Of a stretch of 64,000 nucleotides of DNA, positions 31,405-41,440 are shown one piece after another. This DNA is from Mantamonas sphyraenae. Lineage: Eukaryota; CRuMs; Mantamonadidae. The notes below the pieces were generated by a model. The model was not told the DNA's origin. It made no database searches and saw only the letters and a program-made list of their open reading frames with translations. The DNA lies in assembly GCA_026936335.1 (NCBI GenBank), contig JAPMXV010000051.1:372001-436000 (forward strand). Reading direction: 5' to 3'. The position numbers and the translations under genes were made by a program. Numbering within the stretch: the first letter of the stretch is position 1; every line of letters starts with the position of its first letter.

Positions 31405-32518
31405 ATGCAGGCAGAAGTGTTTTCACAGCTGGTCGCGGCCAAGGGAGCGCGTAGGACGTCCGACGAGGAGGGTGGCTCGGGCGACGAGTACGAGGTGGAG
31501 GGCACGGCACAGTTGTACAGGCTGGACTTTGAAGAATTGGACAAACCAGACGCAGGGCTGGCCCATCAGGGCAAGAATGTGACCACCTCGCGCATGAGCG
31601 AACGCAAGAAGCGCAACCTGGAACGAAATCTCAACCAGGGCGCTGGGTCAGACACATACGGCCGTTCCGACAACCCGCAACCCACACGAGAGGGCGGGTT
31701 GCAGGGACACACAGACCCACGCACTCGAGTCAGCTTTGATGTGCCCTCGCGCCAGCGCCGCGAGTCGTCTCGGCCCTTTGAATTTAACCGTTTGGGCCGA
31801 GGCGACGGCAACTTTATCATTCCTGGGCGCAACCACGAGGGCGGCATCCTGTTTGAGGACGAGGAGATCGAGTTGGCCTTCAACTACCTCGACTACGAGC
31901 GGGAAGGCATTCTCGACGTCGACATCATGAAAACGGGGCCCATGGACACTCTGCTCAAGAACAACGAACTGACGGAAGACGACTTTGCGTACCATTTTCT
32001 GAAACCCAAGGAGCCGTACATGACGTTGCCCGGTCTCAAAGCCCTCCTCAAGGACAATCTCCTCAATGACTTTGACCCTGTGGCCGAAGCATTCAAGGTG
32101 AGTGTGTGAAGAGGCTCTGCTTCTCGGTTGAGAGAGAGTCGGCCCCACTCCCAGCCACAACTGACGCCCAAATCCCCATTGTGCCGCGCAGCTGTACGAC
32201 CCTTTGGACACAGGATACATTGACGAAGATGTGCTGTGCTCCATCTTTCAGGATTTGGGCTTTGGGGAGCTGAGTGACGAGGATCTGCAGTTCCTGATCC
32301 GACTGGCAGGTGCAGAGGACGAAGGACGCATCAACATGACACATTTCCGCAACATGCTTGTACACAACACACTGTGTGTGCCCCCACTGGACCCAAAGGA
32401 ACAACAGAGCGAGCACAACGACGGCTGGGAGTCGGAAAGCCGGTCGTCGGCACGGAGCAGCAGCAGAAGGCGCAGCAGCAGCAGCAGAAGGCCCAGGCCA
32501 CCCTCGGATGCAAATTGA
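31405..32518 (+). CDS. EF-hand-pair protein of unknown role
   Basis: Exons 31405-32097 and 32192-32518 give 339 residues. The N-terminal third is charged and probably disordered (MSERKKRNLERNLNQ). The C-terminal part contains calmodulin-like helix-loop-helix units: YLDYEREGILDVD, LYDPLDTGYIDEDV and RLAGAEDEGRINM. None has all calcium ligands, so calcium binding is doubtful. It ends in an Arg/Ser-rich tail. The divergent start shared with AK7 (112 bp) hints at a ciliary role, but this is inference. Confidence 0.65.
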
Positions 32519-32590
32519 ACATACAACAAAGGTGTTTTGGGACAGGAATAGGAATTGTTTGGGGTCTTGTTGGATGGAGAGCTCTGCCGC

Positions 32591-34658
32591 TCACATTTCC
32601 TCGTCGTCCTTGAACAGGGTGCCGATGCGGCGTAGACGCTGCTGCAGCGAGTACAGCGAACGCTGCAGGGCAATGCGGTACTGTCGTTCGCGCGACAGCT
32701 GCTCTTGCAGGGCCAGCAAGTCGCGCATAGTCACGGGTGCGTCGAGGTCAACGTCGCCCACCGCAAGCTCGCTCACCACAGGGTTCTCTGCGGTGCGCTC
32801 ACCTGCAGCCAGATTGTCATACAGGGCATTCATACCCACCGACCCCTGCGACTCCAGCTCTTGCTTGACCAGAGTGGCGGGCGACGGAGGCGCCTCACCA
32901 AGCTCTCCCAGCTTGCTGGAGTACGTGTTCTTTGCGGAACCGGAGCCCGACGACGACGACGACGACGCCTTCTCGTCTTCCTCTTCGCCGTCGTCGTCTG
33001 TGGAGCTCAGCGCCTTGGCACGCTGCAGAATAGTGCTCAGCGGGGACATGTCCGACACCGACGCGCCAATCAGATCCTGCAGCGTAGGATCGGTCGACTC
33101 GCGCACCAGCTTCTCCGACACCATCAGCTCAATGTACGACTTTTGCGCAAACTCCTCGATGCCCAGCGCCTCAGCGGCTTTGCTCACGGTGCTGCGGTCC
33201 AGCGCCTTGATCTGAAGCCAGGTCTGGTTCAGCTCGGGAATCGTATCAAAGGAGAACATCAGCTCGTCGTCCTTGTAAATCTCGCTCTGGCGGCCCATGG
33301 TGGCGCCAATCTGGTATCCCAGGGCCATGAGGCCTCCCAACGTCTTGACCGACACCTCAAAATCCAGACGAGGCGAGATGATAAAGTCGCCGTCACGCAG
33401 CCACTCGCAGAAGTAGATGATGAACTTGCTGCCGCTCTGCCGAACACGAATCCAGTCCTTGCCCGAGTTGAGCGTAGTGGCGTTGGGCGGGTACAAGTAG
33501 ATGTCAAAGTATTTGTCGCTCTTGTATCGGAACGTACCTTTCTTCAGCAGCTGCTTGACCTCCTCTGGGTCCACCACCTGCTTCGTCTTGAGGATGAACA
33601 GCGGGTTGTGGAGCGATGACAGCGGGTCAAACGTGTTGGTGATCTTGAGATCTGCCAGGCGCAGGTCCGGCTCGATGAACGTTTTGTACATGGGAAACAC
33701 GGTGTCTGCCATCTGAGCAATGGCTTCCTTGGGCGTCTGACCCGTGCGTTGCACGTCACGCATGATGCGCTTGATGAGATCAAAGTGAACGCCGCCGACA
33801 ATGGACACCTGTGGGAGACGACGTGGCACGTGGGGGGACAACGTGTGAGCAAACACACACGGTCGCTGCTTACGCCGCACCAGGGACACACAATGCACCA
33901 TGGTTGCCAACAGGAACGGCATACACGCATTACACAGTGCCTTGTTGGATCACAGTGCACGTGCGGTCGCGTGGGACGGCATTGAGGGCAGGAGGAGCGG
34001 GTTTCTGGAAAAGTGGCCAAAAAGAACGGACCTTGAGATCGAGAAAGGGACGGACGATGGCGTGCAGGCAGTAGATGCCCTCCACAATCACAATGCCGTT
34101 GTTCACCTCCACGCGCTTGTAGTCAACGCGACGGCTTTTCTTGTAGCTGTAGACAGGCACATCGATTGCTTCGCCCTTTCGTGCCTCCTGCAAATGCTCA
34201 ACAAGCAGCTCCCAGTCAAAGTTGTTGGGGTCGTCAAAGTTCTCGTCGACCACCTTGGTGCCGTCAAAGTAGTTGTCCAGTCCAATGATGCTGTGCGTGG
34301 CAGACATGCGTGGGTCTGTGCGTCAGCAGCGTGCTCGCAACCACGTGACGGTGGCCTCTCATCCTCACCACCTCAACCACCCACTTACGCGCAGTCCACC
34401 ACACTCTGGATCTTGCTTGCCATGCTCGACTTGCCTACAAGATACGGAGCCGCATTTGCAGCAGCAATGTGCCAAGCACGGGGTTAGGGTCAGTCGCATG
34501 TCCACGCAAGGAAGACACAAACGCGCAAGGGCGAGCCGCAATGATCACGTACCCGAACCAGATGGCCCTGCAATGCCCACCACCACCACAGGCTGGTTCA
34601 ACTGCTCTCGCAGCACCTGGATAGCCCGCACAGCCACAAAGAAGCCCTTGTCGAAGCT

Positions 34659-34689
<31 letters not shown>

Positions 34690-34838
34690 ACACACGCGCA
34701 AGCGGTTCGTTGTTAGCATCGCACTCGCTCGACAAGACATCCAGCGCACACACTGCGAAAACCACATACAAAGTTATTTTCACTAAGTTTCAGGCTCTTG
34801 GTTTCCGTGTCAAAGTCAATCTGGACGTTGGATGACAT
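32591..34838 (-). CDS. TTM1/2-like: Uridine-kinase-like plus CYTH domain protein (plant TTM1/TTM2-like)
   Basis: Exons 34838-34770, 34658-34553, 34434-34389, 34290-34032 and 33808-32591 give 565 residues. The N-terminal P-loop kinase domain has GPSGSGKSS at 54-62, split by an intron after Gly59, then IIGLDNYFDGTK and VSIVGGVHFDLIKRIMRD. A CYTH (triphosphate tunnel) domain follows (DIYLYPPNAT ... FEVSVKTLGGLMALGYQI). The C-terminus is acidic/Ser-rich then coiled-coil. The architecture and block order match plant TTM1/TTM2, reported as pyrophosphatases in immunity and senescence. No C-terminal membrane helix is evident, unlike the plant proteins. Confidence 0.88.
34661..34692. repeat. CA dinucleotide run in an intron
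   Basis: A run of CA repeats lies just upstream of the acceptor of TTM1/2-like intron 1. Similar CA/TG runs lie in introns at about 15040-15060, 1856-1886 and 61598-61622. Confidence 0.7.
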
Positions 34839-34847
34839 GTCTGCAGT

Positions 34848-35820
34848 TCAGGTGCCTGGCCCACCGCCGCCTCCTTCCTCGTCTCCCTTCCACCACTCCG
34901 CCACCGTCGCCTGCACCTTGCCGACTGTCTTTTGCGCAATGTGCCACGTCTTCTCGGGCAGGTCTGCCTTGTATATCTTGCCAATAGCCGCCTGGCCGTC
35001 TGTAAACACCTTGGCAAACGGGTCTGTGGTTGCCGGAAGAATCGAAACGTCAGCACTCCTGCACACCACCTCCATCCAATGTACCACTTACCCAAAGGAC
35101 TCGCCAAATCCTCCTCCTCCTCCTCTAGCGTGCCCGAGAATTCCAGCAAATGATACAATCCTACCAGCTGCAGGAGACGGATGTTCATCTTCAGTTCCTC
35201 CACTTCCCTGCGGGCATCGCATTGTAGGTTAGTATCATCACAACACCGTGTGCCTATGATGCAGTCATCTCCGCAGCCCTGTGGAAAAGCCAAACTCACC
35301 CTCGCGCGTGCTCTGCCGCCAAGTTCTCGCTGCGTTCCAGCGCTTGGTGGAGGAACTGGGAATACTTCGCCCTGCGTCGTGTGGTGCCGTCAAGGCCGTC
35401 CACGTCGCCCAGTGTGTTTCCGATCATTGCTTGCAATCCCACGCTGCGTGTCAGCGGGTCTGTGTTCGAGTCCACCAAGTCTTCGCGTTTGTAAAGCGGC
35501 GGCAAGGCCTCCACCCACTTTGCCACCTCGTCCTGGTCCACCTCCGTTCCCATCTCACTCGCTTCCACCTCCTTCTCCTTCTCCCACGCCTTGATCAACT
35601 GCTCCCGACTGTACGACTCAGAGGCACCCTTCAGCCGCACAATGGACAGACCCACACACGTCGACTGGTCGTGCGACACCGACCGCGAAAACACACCCGT
35701 CTGCGTGACATGCAACCCCGAACACAGACTCGTGGTATGGTGGCTCGACGCAGGATACATTTCCACCTTCCTCTCCCCCCCCTGCTCTACATTGAGCTGT
35801 TCATTGTCCTTGTCCTCCAT
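34848..35820 (-). CDS. Orphan protein in a tight same-strand cluster
   Basis: Exons 35820-35300, 35207-35092 and 35023-34848 give 270 residues. Not recognised. It has a charged helical middle (SREQLIKAWEKEKEVEASEM, ALERSENLAAEHARGEVEEL), no signal peptide or membrane helix, and a Gly-rich end after TVAEWWKGDEEGG. Its stop codon is only 9 nt before the ATG of the TTM1/2-like gene on the same strand. Its own start lies 57 nt after the methyltransferase stop. Phases agree at both introns (92 and 68 nt). Confidence 0.6.
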
Positions 35821-35877
35821 CGGTTGTCGTTTGTCCACACGCGCACACAAGTGCTCATTGTGCACCACACACACACG

Positions 35878-37117
35878 TCATCCCTCCTTCACAAAGCGTG
35901 CATTGACCCACACCTTGTTCATCGAGATCTTTCGCCTGCGGTTGACCATTTCACGCACCACATACTCGCAGCTGGACGTGCGGAAGCCGGCCCCTTCAAA
36001 CAGCTCCACCACGCGCTCGGTGGAAAAGTAGAACGTGCGTGTGCCATCGCCACGCACGAAAAAGTTGTCGTCCAGCAGATGGCCCTTCTTGTAGCGCATC
36101 ATAGACAGGTCAAACACGCCGTAGTCGCGGAAGAGCAGCGACCCACCTGGTCGCAGGCTCTTGTACAACTCTCCCAGTGCATGCGCCATCTTATCCGGAT
36201 GCACCGCACTCAGAACAAAGATCATCGTCACCACATCGATGCTCTCCACCTCCACCGTCTCCTCAGGCAGTGCCTCGTCCGCCATGTTCCACACAAACGC
36301 ATCCAAACGCCCGGCCTCCCGGTATCCTTCGTACTCTTTTCGCTTCATCACACACTCCACTGCCACCTTGCTGCAGTCGCTTGCGTAGAAGTGGAACCTT
36401 GGATGCATCTTCAGTTGCGGAAACACCTGTGTTCGCCGAAATGTGAGCGCCGATGCTGGCCTCCGTCAGGTCCGCATTCTTGTTCTCCTCCACCCGCTCC
36501 CGTCTGCCTCCCATGACCTCATTCGTCCTCCAACACACAAACCTACCGTGTTTCCTGCCCCGCAGCCCACCTCCATCACGTTCACCAATCGCTCGGGCTC
36601 GTCCTGCCACAGTGTTTCGTCGCTCCCTTCAGCCAGCTCCACCCACACGTCCTGCAGGTAGTTGCGGTCTTTGAAGAACTTGTCCATATGCCTCGAGTAG
36701 AACTTGTCCCAGTTGTCCACCGCATCCTCTTCCAGTTTGCCCTGCTCCTCAGCCGTCAATGGCTCGCCGAACCCCTTGCTTGCCATCAGCTCCAAGCTCT
36801 TGGCCTCCACCTCTTCAAACGTCCTGTCATCGTTCCACGACTGCTTCATGGCTTCGTAATTCTTGGTGTGGTCCTGTACAAATTCCATTTCCTTCTTTTT
36901 GGCATCCTCATGCACCAGTCCCGCCGCCCGCAGGGCCGCACGCCTCGCTTTACGCTTTTGCCGCTTTCAACCCTACCCGGCCCAGCCGTCGCTGCCCATT
37001 CTCATCCAGATTCGAGTGTGTCTGCTGCTTGCCCTTGTCTTGTTCCTCCTCCTCCGAAGACGACGACGATTCGTCCACCAGCGGCAGGATCAATTCTTCC
37101 TCCTCGCGCTGTGTCAT
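35878..37117 (-). CDS. METTL2/6-like: METTL2/6/8-type tRNA m3C methyltransferase, frame break near the 5' end
   Basis: The secure part is exons ending at 36547 and 36426-35878. It holds NWDKFYSRHMDKFFKDRNYLQ, the SAM motif VMEVGCGAGNTVFP, and VLSAVHPDKMAHAL, FRDYGVFDLSMMRYKKG and FFVRGDGTR, all typical of the TRM140/METTL2/6/8 family that makes 3-methylcytidine at tRNA position 32. The first in-frame ATG is 36888 (MEFVQDHTKNY). A better-placed ATG at 37117 opens a 55-codon acidic frame that ends in TAA at 36950. The main frame is open from 36966 downwards, so a +1 step in 36966-36950 would join them. Whether those 55 codons belong to the protein is uncertain. Confidence 0.8.
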
Positions 37118-37145
37118 CGTGCTTGCTCAGCTTGGTGTGGCTCCA

Positions 37146-40100
37146 TCAGCGCTCACTGCCTGACGACGACGAAGTGGCACGCACCTTGAGCAGGTGCTCA
37201 CTGGCTTGCATCATCAACTCTTCCACCTTGGCCTTGCGCACGGGCTTCGACGTGACCACGTCCATGCCTGCCTTGCGACACCTGCGGCGTTCTTCCTCGC
37301 CCACATTGCCCGGCACGCCCACAATAAACGTGTGGTGCTTCTGCACCTTGCGAATGGCCACTGTGGCTTCGTACCCGTCCACCAGTGGCATTTGACAATC
37401 CATGAACACCACGTCGTACATGTGGCGTTCGTACATCTCCACGGCCTCGCTCCCATTGTTTGCCACATCCACCTCGGCGTGGCCCAGCTTGTTCAGCATG
37501 GCCTTGAGTACCGATGTTGACATCGGATTATCGTCGCACACGAGCACAGACCTCACCACCTGCGTCGCGCGCACAAGATTCGACTTGGATCCTCGTCCCG
37601 CCAGCGATGACGACGACCCACTGCTGTTGCTCTGCTGCGACACAGACGCACGACGCAGCACCTCTGCCGCTGCACTTTCCAGCATGCTATCGCTGCCCAG
37701 CCGTTGGTGAAGTTGCATCAACGCATCCATCGAAGGACGACGCTGCAGCTGCTGCGGACGACTGCGCTGACAGACTGCTTGTGCTTCCCTTGTGTCCCCC
37801 GTTCATGCCCATGCCCATGCCCAATCCCATCCCTGAACTGCTCGACGACCGTGCCAGCTGCACCGTCAGCGCCCGACGCCCCAATTCAGACACCGGTCGC
37901 ATCAGCGCTTCCTCAAGAGAATCCACGTGCACCGGATGTCGCAGCTTGCTCACAAGCGGCACACTGTCCTCTCCAAACACACTCTTGCACAGCTGCAACA
38001 GATACCGTTCTACCATCTGCGGGTGCGTTCCAACACACAGAAAGTGGAACTGCGTGGGTCCCGAGTCCAACGACATCGGATCCTCCTCGCTGTCTGCAGC
38101 CTCCAGTGGTTTGCGCTGACGCACCACAGTGCGCACCCGTGTCGCATCGTCTTGTCCATCCTTTTCCTCCTCATCTTCCACCTCCACCTCCTCGTCGCTG
38201 CTGGTGTAGCTGGCCTCGGACTCTTCGTCCTCCTCCCGCTCGTCTTCCTCTTCCACGTCCTCACTCCCTTCCTCCGAGTCCTGCTTCTCCACCAATTTCT
38301 CCACACGAGCGGCCACAGCCGCCAATCTCCCCACGTTCATCGTCTTGCTGTCCATGTCGCCATGTTCCAACTCAGCTTCCGAGATCGCCTTCAGCCCGTT
38401 TGCCTCTGCTCGCGAGCCATGCTGCCCATTCTGCGGCCCCGACGACGACGCACGCTGTGCTCCGCTATTTCCCCTCGACCTGCCGATGCGATGCTCAAAC
38501 ATGTGCGGCGACACAGCCGGCGACTCCACGTGCTCGGGCGTGGCCACGACGCCAAACATGCTCAATGGATTGCTTTCCAGCCCGTACTTGGCAACAAGCG
38601 CTTGAAGTTGCTCCAACACAGCCTCGTTCAGTGGAAACTTCTCCACGAATTCCTGGTCCAGCGTCAAGAAGCAGAAGCGGTACGATGTGCCAAGGTATGC
38701 CTCCACGATGATTGCCACCAGGTCGTCCAACGACTCCAGAGTCAGCACAGAGTAGCCCCAGTCACGCATGTACAGCCCCAGCGTCTGCTGTGCACATGTG
38801 CTTGCCGTTGCATTGGCCAACAGAGACGAATGCGCAGGGATGCGCCCACCGTGAAGCAAAGACGTGGCCGCTCCACTGCTGTTTGCACTGTTCCTGTGCA
38901 ATTCCGCAACTCGCTCTTGCACAATCTGCGCCGGAGGCACCGCCACTGCGTCCAACACGACCGTAAACCAGAAGGTTGTTCCACTGCCGGGCCTGCTTTC
39001 GCACCCAATCTCGCCGCCCATCATCTCCACAATCCGTTTGCAGATGGACAGGCCCAGGCCATGCCCTCGAGCCTCCTGCTTGCTGCCCTCGATGGACACA
39101 AAAGGTGTAAACAATTTGTCCAGCTGGTTCTCCGGGATCCCCGAACCGGAGTCGATGACTTCGAACAGAATCAGAGAGCTCTCGTCCTCCAGCTGTTCCA
39201 TCTGTACACACACCATGACGTGGCCCTTGTCTGTAAACTTGATACTGTTTCCAATGAGGTTGATCAGCACTTGCTGGATGCGCCTGTTGTCGCCCATATA
39301 GTGCTGGTGCTCGTGGATCGGGATGTAGCTGGCCAGGTCCACGTTCTTGCCTGCTGCGTTGACCCACATCAGATCCAGGGTGTTCTCAATCAAGGAGCGC
39401 AGGTGGAATTCGCCCGCAGTGATGGACAGGTCGCGCACATACGTTGCGGAAAAGTCCAGGATGTCGATGACCCTGTTCAGCAGCACCGTAGACGAATTGC
39501 TGATGGTCTGCAGGTAATTCTTCTGCTCGGCCGTCAACTGCGTATCCATCATGAGGTCTGCAGACGCTTGGATGCCCTGCAAGGGTGTTTTCATGTCATG
39601 TGAAAGCACAGCCAGGTATTTGCTCTTCAGCCGGTTCGCCGTTTCCGCCTCCTCCTTGGCCAGCACCACTGCGTTACGAGTGACGCCAATCAGCAGCGTG
39701 GTCACCGACAGAGTTAGGGCAAAGAGCTGAAAGAGAAGCATGTCGGCGAGGATCAAGCCTCCTGTGGACGTGAGTGCTGCGATGAGGGCCACCGCAGTAA
39801 TGGGCACAATCACCACCGCACCCGAGGTGTGGAAGACCACGGCTGTGATGATGCAGGGCAGAAAGAGCAGGTAATTCAGCTCGTAGCGCTCGGCAATGAT
39901 GACAAGCATGACAAAGGCGACCAACATGGCAAAGACAATGATCCACGTCACGGTGCCCACATGTGCATACACGGCAGCTCCGCAGTCACTCAGCATGTTG
40001 GATGTCTGCTGTAAACATCCATTGTCCTGGTCCGCTTGTGACGAGCGCATCCCTTCGCTGTCGTTGTCGCCTGTGTCGCCGCTGTGTTCGCGTTCTGTGC

Positions 40101-41391
40101 GCACGCCACGACGCTTCAGCCAGCGGTTCTTGGCCCGCGAATGCGCTCGCGTGGCTGCGTTTGATTCCAGATCATTCCCCATGCTGTCGTCGACCGCGTT
40201 TTCGCCGTCGCGGGTGTTTACCCTCCGCCTGAACGTGAACGTGAACCAACGGCTGCCGGTGCCCGTCACGCCTCCGTCCGACGCCAGCTCGTCGTCGTCG
40301 ACACCCTGTTCGCTCGTGTTGGGATTGGAATCGTAGCAAAGGGCGGCAAACAGCGGGATGCGCTGCATGCGCGAACGTACGGCTGCCGTGGTGGCCGGTA
40401 AGAAGCGAGCGACCAGCGGCACCACCACAAGCAGGCCCAGGATGTCGCCCACAGTGAACGAAAACACAAGTGTGGTCTGGTATCCCACAGGTCCCAATTC
40501 GAGGTTGTTTGTGGCCAGGAACCCCAGGTAGGAGAGTGCCACCAGGGTGTGTGTGGCGGCAGCTGTGGCGACGAGCGCAAAGAGGTCCCGCGTGCGAAGG
40601 CTATGCAGGTTGACGTGGAAGTGCTGAGTGAGCACATGGGCCTCCAGATGATACATACACGCCTTGAGGATAGAGACCAGGAGTCGGGACCACCACGAGG
40701 TGTTGTCCACAGCCAGGACGCCAAATTGGTTGATGCATTCCAAGCCCACGGCGACGGGCAACCCGTAGGGCCCGGCGGCGAGACAGAAGAGCAGAAGCAC
40801 GGCGGCTGGCGGATACAGAGGGCTGACACGGAAGGCAACCGGGGTGGCGACCATCAGAAGGGCCACGTAGTACAGGAGGGCGGCCACGAGAAAGCGGACC
40901 AGCGACTGCGAGAGGAGGTAGGCCGGACTAGGGATGATGATGACGTTGTGTACAATGTCCACACGGGTGCCCACAAAGGTGAAAAAGCGCTGCCTGGCGT
41001 CGAGGCGCACGGTGTCGGCACAGAGGAAGGACCAGAAGGAGTGGAGATAGGGCGGCAACGAGGCGAGCGGATGCGAGCCGCCGTGGTGATGGCCTGTAGA
41101 CGACCCATGCGTGTTTGCCACGGAAGGTTGAGCCTGCAGAGCCATCGAACCGTTGCTGTTGCGTGCTTTGCTGCGTTGCACCAGCGCCGGTGAGGCTACA
41201 TGCGTGCTGCCGTGCGATCGCAGCGCGTGTGGGGTCCGCGTCGGCGATTCGGTCGCCGAGTCCTCAGTTGCCACACCGTGTAGACGCCGTATGGCAAACG
41301 TGTGGTCATCTGTGGTCAAAGACGGCCTCTTGCGAGGTGACCACTCGGGCGGTGCACCTGCAAAGTACACGCCAGGCCGAGCAGAGGACAT
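37146..41391 (-). CDS. MASE1 hybrid histidine kinase with receiver domain, frame break before the receiver
   Basis: The first frame runs from Met at 41391 (MSSARPGVYF) to TAG at 37687, about 1234 residues. An alternative ATG at 41442 overlaps the kinesin-9 start. Order: an N-terminal MASE1-like membrane sensor, a linker, a second membrane bundle, HisKA (LAVLSHDMKTPLQG, His598), and HATPase (IGNSIKFT, DSGSGIPENQ, GHGLGLSICK). A Ser/Glu-rich linker follows. The receiver domain lies in the next frame (37730-37146): VLVCDDNPMS, phospho-acceptor in FMDCQMP, and SKPV. A +1 step between about 37800 and 37689 is needed. The protein senses an unknown cue and phosphorylates its own receiver. Confidence 0.85.
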
Positions 41392-41440
41392 TTGTGTCGA
41401 TCGGCGCGAGAGCCCAGCAAACTCAACACGCGTCCCCGCC

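Noticed and set aside
34290-34340. Alternative acceptor giving an exon with SATHSIIGL in the TTM1/2-like gene
   Set aside because: It breaks the reading phase. The acceptor just before CATCATTGG keeps phase and gives the family sequence CAIIGLDNYF.
37927-39603. 558-codon open frame opposite the histidine kinase
   Set aside because: Complement of HisKA/HATPase coding sequence; His/Arg/Leu-rich and unrecognisable.
37146-41391. Bacterial contamination or recent transfer for the histidine kinase
   Set aside because: Hybrid kinases are common in protists, plants and fungi; base composition and neighbours match the rest of the window. Transfer is possible but not supported.
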